Assembly (NCBI GenBank): GCA_964384625.1
Contig: CAYLNH010000349.1
Location: 1 to 6,315 of the forward strand
DNA length: 6,315 bases
DNA from: CAYLNH01 sp964384625
GTDB lineage: Bacteria > Verrucomicrobiota > Lentisphaeria > JABSQK01
Direction: 5' to 3'
In this document: one piece after another, positions 1-5,055 of the stretch
Position numbering within the stretch: position 1 is the first letter of the stretch
How the letters are laid out: each line of letters opens with the position of its first letter
The notes under the pieces: model-generated
What the model was told of the DNA's origin: nothing
The model's input: only the letters and a program-made list of their open reading frames with translations
Databases searched by the model: none
Position numbers and translations under genes: made by a program

Positions 1-66
1 AGGGGTGAGGGCCTGCAGCCACTGATGAACTTCTTCACCAGGCGGATAAACCGCCGGGGGTCGTAG
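1..66 (+). CDS. Possible C-terminal end of an upstream gene (partial)
   Basis: Frame 1 is open from the left edge to a TAG at 64-66 and gives 21 residues, including LQPLMNFFTRRINRRGS. The other two plus-strand frames stop within the first 25 bases. The basic, amphipathic end would suit a protein C-terminus, and hairpins follow at and after the stop. The fragment is far too short to identify or to prove coding, so it may be chance. Sequence left of the window would settle it. Confidence 0.22.
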   Translation, partial: RGEGLQPLMNFFTRRINRRGS

Positions 67-79
67 GATCGAGCCAATT

Positions 80-98
80 GTCGGCAGGAAACGCCGAC
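80..98. terminator. Short perfect hairpin, possible terminator without a T-run
   Basis: GTCGGC (80-85) and GCCGAC (93-98) form a perfect 6-bp stem around the 7-nt loop AGGAAAC. G-T wobbles may extend it by two pairs. It lies 14 bp after the TAG at 64-66, where a terminator for an upstream gene would sit. No T-tract follows, so intrinsic termination is doubtful. A second small hairpin, GGCGG (41-45) with CCGCC (51-55), lies just before that stop. Confidence 0.25.
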
Positions 99-214
99 GG
101 AAGTGACATGCGCCCCCGCCTGCCCTGTAATGCGTCAGTAACGGGGTGCTGCGTATGCAGGCGTTCCACCTCCGGCAGGAAGGCAGTACGCGGGAGCCGC
201 TCCCCGTGACTGGC

Positions 215-247
215 TGTTACGCTGGCAATCTTGTTACGCGTGCAATC
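215..247. repeat. 16-bp tandem direct repeat, candidate operator
   Basis: TGTTACGCTGGCAATC (215-230) recurs as TGTTACGCGTGCAATC (232-247). The copies match at 14 of 16 positions with a 1-bp gap, giving a 17-bp period. The only difference is a swapped TG/GT in the middle. The pair ends 43 bp before the start codon of the GH-like gene. Direct repeats in this position are typical of activator or repressor sites, for example AraC-type half-sites. No regulator gene is present in the window, and the protein that would bind is unknown. Confidence 0.45.
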
Positions 248-290
248 ATCCGGGAACAAATGTACTGTACCCCCAGCGCAGGAGTTCCCC

Positions 291-1349
291 ATGCCGACAA
301 CCATCGCGATCGACGAAACGAAATTCCGCCTCAACGGCGAACTGACCTATGCCGCTGCCGACCCGAAAGTCCGCGGCCTGTTGTTCAACTCGAGAATGGT
401 CCAGGCGCTGTTCGACGACGAATGCCCGGACACCCGCTGTCACTGGGCCTACCCGGACACCGGCGCCTGGGACGCCGACCGCAACACGGATGAGTTCTGC
501 GCCGCCCTGCCGGAATACCGCAGACACGGATTGCTCGCCGTTACCGTCGGGCTTCAGGGCGGCGGTTCGATCTACACCGCCGACGTCTACGACCACTACC
601 TGAATTCAGCCTTCCGTCCCGACGGTTCGATCAAGCCGGAGTACCTTGACCGGCTGACGCGGGTTCTGCAGGCCGCCGACGCCTGCGGCATGGTGGTGAT
701 TGTCAATTACTTCTACTGGAAGCAGGTCGCAAAGATTCCGGACGACGCAGTGATCCGGCGTCTTACCGAGGCGATGACGCAATGGCTGCTGCTGACCGGT
801 CGCCGGAACATTCTGGTGGATGTGGCAAACGAGGCCAACCCCTTCTGGAAGCGGCCGCTGTTCGCTCCCGAGCGCGTGCACGAGCTGATCGAAATCGTCC
901 AGGCAACGACCCTGGACGGCCGGCGACTGCCGGTCGGCGCCAGCACCGGCGGCGGCGAGCAGATCCCGGTCGGTCGCTGGCGGGACATCGAAGACTTCGC
1001 GTTGCCGCACGGCAACGGCTGTACCCCCGACCGACTGCAGGAGAAACTGCGGCGGCTCAAGGACACCGCAGAACACCGGAACCGGCCGCGGCCGATTCTC
1101 GTGAATGAAGACAGCGTCTTTATCGAAAACCTCGAAGTCGCGGTTGCCGAGGGCTGCTCCTGGGGGTTCTATTGCCAGGGCTACGGCAGCGACTACCAGG
1201 ACCGGATGAACTGGAAAGAACACGGCCGGGAAGATCGCTGCCAGGACTTGAGCGGCTTCCAGACAGTGCCGGTGAACTGGTCCATCAACACGCCGATGAA
1301 ACAGGCCTTCTTCGAGCGTATACGGCAATTGACGCAACCTGTGAAATAG
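291..1349 (+). CDS. Glycoside-hydrolase-like (beta/alpha)8-barrel protein (clan GH-A type)
   Basis: This 352-residue protein looks like a TIM-barrel glycosidase related to GH5/cellulase-like clan A enzymes. Its substrate cannot be inferred. The start is ATG 291, preceded by CAGGAG (279-284) at a 6-nt spacing. A longer reading from TTG 231 would cross the direct repeat and has no ribosome-binding site. FRLNG (12-16) resembles the N-terminal strand seen before such barrels. VNYFYW (138-143) fits a barrel strand. LVDVANEAN (175-183) gives Asn180-Glu181, the expected NE acid/base pair at strand 4. ILVNED (269-274) gives Glu273 as the candidate nucleophile at strand 7. SWGFY (290-294) supplies the usual strand-8 tryptophan. 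The 92-residue gap between the two glutamates suits clan A. No signal peptide is visible, so it is probably cytoplasmic. The MBL gene follows after 12 bp. Fold and catalytic residues are inferred from motifs; it could also be a non-catalytic member. Confidence 0.8.
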   Translation: MPTTIAIDETKFRLNGELTYAAADPKVRGLLFNSRMVQALFDDECPDTRCHWAYPDTGAWDADRNTDEFCAALPEYRRHGLLAVTVGLQGGGSIYTADVYDHYLNSAFRPDGSIKPEYLDRLTRVLQAADACGMVVIVNYFYWKQVAKIPDDAVIRRLTEAMTQWLLLTGRRNILVDVANEANPFWKRPLFAPERVHELIEIVQATTLDGRRLPVGASTGGGEQIPVGRWRDIEDFALPHGNGCTPDRLQEKLRRLKDTAEHRNRPRPILVNEDSVFIENLEVAVAEGCSWGFYCQGYGSDYQDRMNWKEHGREDRCQDLSGFQTVPVNWSINTPMKQAFFERIRQLTQPVK

Positions 1350-1361
1350 AGGGGAACGGGA

Positions 1362-2093
1362 ATGGAACCACGTGTCGCCGTCCTGCACCGGGGCGCCTAT
1401 CTCCAGTGCAGCACCTGGCTGATCGCCGTCGGCAGCCACGGCATTGTCATCGATCCCGGCTCCGGCGTCGCCATGCCGGAGGTCCGGCACGCCCTGGAAC
1501 TGCAGGGGCTGCAACTGACCCGGATCTCAACTGTGCTGTTGACGCATTGCCATATTGACCATGCCTTCGGTGTGACTGCCTTCCAGAACGCCGGCGCCGT
1601 GATTGTGGCATCGCCGTATACCGCACACGTCCTGGCCCAAGGCAGCGAGGAGATCTGGTACGAACATCCGGAACTGCTGCATCCCATCGATGTCGACCGC
1701 ACTGTCGGCGACGGCGACGTCATCGGCTCCGGCGACATCCGCCTTCGTTGTCTGGCGACTCCCGGCCACACCCCCGGAAGCATGAGCTATGTCCTGCCGA
1801 CTGCCGCCGGAACAGTTGTGTTCTCCGGTGATCTGCTGATGCCCGACGGCGCCCCCGGCTGGGCCGGCAGCAGCGGCTTTTCCGGGGAGTCCTCGATCGT
1901 CTCGCTGCGGCGCCTGCAGAAGCTCTCGCCGCAACGGGTATTGACGGGTCACGGCGAGGTCCCGGGCGATATCGACGCCTGGCTGTCAACGGCAATTACA
2001 ACTGGCGCAAACGGGGAGTGGGAGCTGAAGTCCGAGCCGCAGGCAACCGCCGTACCCACGGCGCTGGCCCGCCGGCGCCGGCCAGATGATTGA
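1362..2093 (+). CDS. MBL-fold metallohydrolase (glyoxalase II/beta-lactamase-like)
   Basis: This 243-residue protein has the complete dinuclear metal site of the metallo-beta-lactamase superfamily. HCHIDH (62-67) is the HxHxDH motif, His136 lies in ATPGHTPGS, Asp157 in FSGDLL and His197 in TGHGE. The layout fits a stand-alone hydrolase of the glyoxalase II-like branch acting on thioesters, lactones or phosphoesters. The substrate cannot be told from sequence. There is no signal peptide, and the C-terminus ends in a short basic tail (ARRRRPDD). ATG 1362 is preceded by GAGGGG (1349-1354), which overlaps the TAG of the GH-like gene and implies co-transcription and probably coupled translation. 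It converges on the kinase gene with 20 bp between stop codons. The superfamily call is firm; the reaction is open. Confidence 0.93.
   Translation: MEPRVAVLHRGAYLQCSTWLIAVGSHGIVIDPGSGVAMPEVRHALELQGLQLTRISTVLLTHCHIDHAFGVTAFQNAGAVIVASPYTAHVLAQGSEEIWYEHPELLHPIDVDRTVGDGDVIGSGDIRLRCLATPGHTPGSMSYVLPTAAGTVVFSGDLLMPDGAPGWAGSSGFSGESSIVSLRRLQKLSPQRVLTGHGEVPGDIDAWLSTAITTGANGEWELKSEPQATAVPTALARRRRPDD
2064..2085. terminator. GC-rich hairpin at the convergent MBL/kinase junction
   Basis: CTGGCC (2064-2069) and GGCCAG (2080-2085) form a perfect 6-bp stem around a 10-nt loop that contains the palindrome GCCGGC. It overlaps the last codons of the MBL gene, whose stop is at 2091-2093. More GC-rich complementary sequence continues to about 2113. 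There is no T-run on either strand. It may slow or end transcription between the convergent genes, or simply reflect local GC richness. Confidence 0.25.
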
Positions 2094-2113
2094 GGCACCC
2101 CCGGCCGGCGGCG

Positions 2114-3364
2114 CTACGGCTCAGATCGCCCGACCTGCTGCCGGACCGGGCGCGGCGGTTCCTTGCTGTGGTCCGGCCGCGAAACAGCCGCCGGCCGGAC
2201 GCCGGCCTGCGGCTCCTTTGCCATCGTCGCCAACGCAATGAAACCGGCCGCGGCCAAACCGATGATGATGAAAATCACCACTCCCAGAACCGTGGCTGCC
2301 CCCCACCCCTTGCGGCCGTGCCGTGCCAGTTGCACCGAAGGACGACGACGGCGCTTGACCGAAATACTCGACTTCTTCTTGCGGCGGCGGCTCGTGGCTG
2401 CCGGGTTCTCCCCCGTCCCGCCCTGCAGACAGCCGGCGATGTCCGCCAGCAATGCCTGATAACCGGGGTAGCGGTCGTCGGGGGTCTTGGCCAGCATCCG
2501 TTCCACCATCCGGGCGCACTCCTCGGAGACCGCCGGATTCTCGCCGCGCAAACTCGGCAGCGGCTTCAACGCATGCTGCGCCAGGATCTCCGCCACTCCC
2601 GTACCGATATACGGCGGGTTGCCGGCGAGCATGTGATACAACGTCGCACCCACCGAATACTGGTCCGCACGAAAATCAACGGCGCCGCCGTTGCCGGCCT
2701 GCTCGGGGCTCATGTAATACGGCGTCCCGACCACGGTCCCGTCGATCGTCAAGCTGACGTCTTCAAGCATGCTCTTGGCCAGGCCCATGTCGAGGATCCG
2801 GACTTTGCCGTGCTTGTCAATCATCAGGTTGGAGGGTTTGAGGTCCCGATGCAGCATCTGGTGTTGGTCCCAGGCGAAGGCCAGCGCCTCCACCACCTGA
2901 CGGATACAGACCAGCGCTTCCCGTTCGGGGAACGGGCCGCGGCGCCGCAGCAGGCTCTTGAACGTTACCCCCTCGACATACGGCATCGCATAGTAGTAGA
3001 ACCCGCTCTCTTCGCCGGCGGACAGGATCTTCACGAGGTTCGGGTGTTCCAGCTTCGCGGTCATCCGGACTTCATTCAGGAAGCGGCGGACGACGGCCTG
3101 GTTCACGGTCAGTTCCGGCAGGAGGACCTTGACCGCGACGGCCCGGCCCGTAGCCAGCTGTTCGGCGTAGAAAATCTTGCCGGAACCGCCCTGGTTCAGC
3201 AGTTTCTTCAACCGGAAGCCGCCGATTTCGACGCCGGGACCGACATGCGCCCGGGGCACACGTACAGCCTTATCGCAGCGCGGACACGGCTGGCTCGTTC
3301 CCAGAATGGAATCTTCCGCCTCGACTTCAACAGTACAATGCGGACAAACGAAACTGACGTTCAT
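2114..3364 (-). CDS. Membrane-anchored Ser/Thr protein kinase with N-terminal zinc ribbon
   Basis: This is a Hanks-type (eukaryotic-like) Ser/Thr kinase of 416 residues. CPHC (7-10) and CPRC (27-30) form a four-cysteine zinc ribbon. The kinase domain spans about 50-315. It has a glycine-rich loop NQGGSGKIF (57-65), Lys79 in VAVK, Glu98 as the likely helix-C partner, HRDLKPSN (172-179), DMG (192-194) as the DFG equivalent and GTPYYMSPEQ (213-222). A very basic linker (326-352) precedes one hydrophobic helix (about 355-380). By the positive-inside rule the kinase is cytoplasmic, with a short Pro/Arg-rich tail of about 35 residues outside. There is no visible sensor domain. The first loop glycine is Asn57, a mild departure from GxGxxG; all other catalytic residues are present. 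AGGAG (3370-3374) sits 5 nt from ATG 3364, which favours it over the adjacent TTG 3367. It is divergent from the prenyltransferase-like gene. Its targets are unknown. Confidence 0.95.
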   Translation of the reverse strand: MNVSFVCPHCTVEVEAEDSILGTSQPCPRCDKAVRVPRAHVGPGVEIGGFRLKKLLNQGGSGKIFYAEQLATGRAVAVKVLLPELTVNQAVVRRFLNEVRMTAKLEHPNLVKILSAGEESGFYYYAMPYVEGVTFKSLLRRRGPFPEREALVCIRQVVEALAFAWDQHQMLHRDLKPSNLMIDKHGKVRILDMGLAKSMLEDVSLTIDGTVVGTPYYMSPEQAGNGGAVDFRADQYSVGATLYHMLAGNPPYIGTGVAEILAQHALKPLPSLRGENPAVSEECARMVERMLAKTPDDRYPGYQALLADIAGCLQGGTGENPAATSRRRKKKSSISVKRRRRPSVQLARHGRKGWGAATVLGVVIFIIIGLAAAGFIALATMAKEPQAGVRPAAVSRPDHSKEPPRPVRQQVGRSEP

Positions 3365-3637
3365 CAATGCTCCTGCAATTCAAACCCGGGCCCCACTTCG
3401 ACGCCGGCGCCTCTCTCCGTCACCGGCTCGACAGCGGCAATGCCAAGGCCCTCCAGACATCGCCGGCCTCCAGAATAATTATGCTCCTTGAGCGCTTACT
3501 ATCGTGCCGCATTCCGCGAATTCCAAGCCATTTGCAGAAGAAAACGTCGCTTTTGACCATTTCTTAACGTCCGATTGCCGGCGTCGCGCGGGCCGGTTGG
3601 ATTTGCGATTCGGCCCCGGGGGATGTGTAGTACGGCC
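3365..3637. promoter_or_regulatory. Divergent intergenic region between the kinase and the prenyltransferase-like gene
   Basis: This stretch of about 270 bp should hold the promoters of both flanking genes. Its part from about 3470 to 3570 is clearly less GC-rich than the surroundings. It contains the palindrome ATAATTAT (3475-3482), which offers CATAAT on the minus strand (3483-3478) as a possible kinase -10 element, but I see no good -35 partner. On the plus strand TTGACC (3553-3558) matches a -35 box at five of six positions, but no -10 box lies at the proper distance. CTCCAGA occurs twice (3451-3457 and 3468-3474). No convincing gene lies here. Confidence 0.45.
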
Positions 3638-4564
3638 ATGCACTCGGTTTCCCTCGACATGCTGCAGGCGGCGCGACTGACGCGGCCGTACCTCGGAACC
3701 CGGCGGAACGCCGTGGTGCAGTACCTGGGCGCGCAGTTCACGGCGGCCGGCGGCTTCTGCGATCGCGCCGGCAATCCGGATCTCTATTACTCGGTCTTCG
3801 GCATCGACGCCCTGCTCGCCCTGGCGGAGCCGTTGCCGGTGCAGCCGCTGCGGGAATACCTGGCCGCGTTTGGCGCCGGCGAAGAACTGGACTTTGTGCA
3901 CCTGGCCTGTCTGGCGCGCTGCTGGGCGCGCCTGCCGGATGCCGCCATCCCGGCCGGCGTCATGCAGGCGGTGGCGGACCGGATCGAGATGTTCCGGACG
4001 CCGGACGGCGGCTACAACACAGTGGCCGGCGAGCCGCACGGCTCCGTCACGGGCGCCTACCTGGCGTTCGCCGCCCATGAAGACGCGCAGCGCGAACTGC
4101 CGCGCCCCCGGGAGGTGCTGCAGAGCATCGAAGGATTGCACGCGGCCGACGGCGGCTACAGCAATGAACCGGATATGGCAGCCGGCACCGTGCCGGCCAC
4201 CGGCGGCGCGCTGATCCTGCAGCATCGCCTCGGCGGCAACGTCGATCGTAAAGCATCCGACTGGCTTTGGCAACAGGCAAGCCCAGCCGGCGGATTCACG
4301 GCGACACCCGCCGCCCCCGTGCCCGACCTGCTGTCGACCGCGACCGCGGTCTTCGCGGCCCGCGACCTCGGCCGCCCTTCGGGCTGCGCCGAACACGTCG
4401 AGGACACCGTTCTCATGACCGAAGGCGTCCAGACCGCCGCCGGCGGTTACGCCGGCCACGCCCTCGACGACCACGCCGACTGCGAGTACACCTACTACGC
4501 CCTGGTCATCCTGGGCTGTCTGATGGGCGACACCGGCATCGTGTCGACGGATTTCCTCACGTAG
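3638..4564 (+). CDS. Prenyltransferase/squalene-cyclase repeat protein (alpha-alpha barrel)
   Basis: This 308-residue protein resembles the beta subunit of protein prenyltransferases (geranylgeranyl/farnesyl type) and the terpene-cyclase barrel. Five GG(F/Y) turns occur at 38-40, 124-126, 172-174, 218-220 and 269-271, the later ones about 46-51 residues apart, each followed by a small-residue-rich helix. That is the usual repeat of the alpha-alpha barrel. The zinc ligands of true protein prenyltransferases (an Asp-x-Cys pair and a later His) are not evident. Instead I see PDLLS (229-233) and EYTYYAL (283-289). No DxDD motif of squalene-hopene cyclases is present either. The molecular role is therefore open. 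There is no signal peptide or membrane segment. The start is uncertain: ATG 3638 begins the conserved-looking part (MHSVSLDML) but has only a distant GGGGG before it. ATG 3623 or TTG 3575 would add 5 or 21 residues. It is divergent from the kinase and convergent with yraN. Confidence 0.83.
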   Translation: MHSVSLDMLQAARLTRPYLGTRRNAVVQYLGAQFTAAGGFCDRAGNPDLYYSVFGIDALLALAEPLPVQPLREYLAAFGAGEELDFVHLACLARCWARLPDAAIPAGVMQAVADRIEMFRTPDGGYNTVAGEPHGSVTGAYLAFAAHEDAQRELPRPREVLQSIEGLHAADGGYSNEPDMAAGTVPATGGALILQHRLGGNVDRKASDWLWQQASPAGGFTATPAAPVPDLLSTATAVFAARDLGRPSGCAEHVEDTVLMTEGVQTAAGGYAGHALDDHADCEYTYYALVILGCLMGDTGIVSTDFLT

Positions 4565-4568
4565 GCCG

Positions 4569-4591
4569 GCGCCGAAATCAGTTGGCGTTTT
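4569..4591 (+). terminator. Weak stem with T-run after the prenyltransferase-like gene
   Basis: GCGCC (4569-4573) can pair with GGCGT (4584-4588) with one G-T wobble, followed by a short T-run (4588-4591). It lies directly after the TAG of the prenyltransferase-like gene and overlaps the last codons of the convergent yraN gene. The stem is short and the loop is 10 nt, so it is a weak candidate for an intrinsic terminator. Confidence 0.28.
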
Positions 4592-5051
4592 GCCGGGAGG
4601 AGTCGACGGCGATAACGACCTCGTTGCGGTGATAGCCCTTCATCTGGAGGAAGACCTCGTCGCTGGTGAATTCATCCGGCCAGTGCCGCAGTTCGAGCAG
4701 TCGCCACCGGGTCATGACGACCTCGACAATATCAAAGCGATAGGCGATCGGCGGGTTCTCCAACTGCCGCAGGTAGTGGCGCGCAGCCCGGACCAGACGG
4801 AACCGCTTTTTCGCCGTCACCGCGTCCGCCGGCCGACTGCGTTCCGAGGGTTTGCGCGCCTTTACCTCGACGAAGCAAAGGACCTCACCGTCACGGGCAA
4901 CAATATCGATCTCGCTGTCGGGCGCCTCGTAGTTTCGGCAGATCACGTCCATGCCGAGATCCCGGAGCAGCCTGGCGGCCAGCCGTTCGCCGCGGCGCCC
5001 GAATCGGAGGTGCGCAGCTTTCATGAGGCGAAACTTTGGTTTCCCCGCCAT
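4578..5051 (-). CDS. yraN: YraN/UPF0102 family nuclease-fold protein with extended C-terminus
   Basis: This 157-residue protein belongs to the YraN (UPF0102) family, which has the restriction-endonuclease-like PD-(D/E)xK fold. The cellular role is poorly defined; links to DNA processing and recombination are suggested for the family. The core spans about 16-112. It shows GRRGERLAARLL (18-29) with Glu22, then SEIDIVARDGE (46-56) with Asp49, then FVEVKAR (60-66) giving Glu62-x-Lys64, and FDIVEV (106-111). Family members usually end soon after that strand, at about 115-130 residues. Here about 45 residues follow, including MKGYHRNEVVIAVDSS. ATG 5051 lies 4 bp after the TAA of glycerate kinase, with GGGG and AAGGG just upstream as ribosome-binding sequence, so the two genes are probably co-transcribed. 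A start at residue 10 (Met) is possible but has no such site. Confidence 0.92.
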   Translation of the reverse strand: MAGKPKFRLMKAAHLRFGRRGERLAARLLRDLGMDVICRNYEAPDSEIDIVARDGEVLCFVEVKARKPSERSRPADAVTAKKRFRLVRAARHYLRQLENPPIAYRFDIVEVVMTRWRLLELRHWPDEFTSDEVFLQMKGYHRNEVVIAVDSSRQNAN

Positions 5052-5055
5052 ACCC

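Larger units (their letters stand above)
67..290. other. Intergenic leader upstream of the GH-like/MBL operon
   Basis: No convincing gene lies here. The reading frames that cross it are out of frame with the downstream gene and have no ribosome-binding site. It contains a hairpin (80-98), a widely spaced inverted repeat (136-146 with 202-212), a smaller hairpin that competes with it (192-204), a 16-bp tandem direct repeat (215-247) and a TGTAC tandem (261-270). I could not find a good sigma-70 -35/-10 pair. The promoter may use another sigma factor or an activator. Confidence 0.5.

Noticed and set aside
35..334. Minus-strand frame of 99 codons covering the first leader
   Set aside because: It starts inside the GH-like gene on the opposite strand and lacks a ribosome-binding site. 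Its product resembles nothing I know.
606..1514. Open minus-strand frame of about 300 codons opposite the GH-like gene
   Set aside because: It spans the junction of two well-supported plus-strand genes and encodes no recognisable protein.
2090..3478. Open plus-strand frame of about 460 codons opposite the kinase gene
   Set aside because: The minus strand here encodes a complete kinase with all catalytic motifs. The plus-strand product has low complexity and no recognisable family, as expected for the antisense of a GC-rich gene.
3494..3510. Possible sigma-54 promoter on the minus strand upstream of the kinase
   Set aside because: CGGCACG resembles the -24 element, but the matching -12 position reads TAAGC, not TTGC.
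3367..3567. Small plus-strand frame (66 codons) in the divergent intergenic region
   Set aside because: Neither the ATG at 3367 nor that at 3481 has a ribosome-binding site, and the region is better explained as promoter DNA.
3479..4474. Open minus-strand frame of about 330 codons opposite the prenyltransferase-like gene
   Set aside because: The plus strand shows regular GG(F/Y) repeats. The minus-strand product has no motif and no ribosome-binding site.
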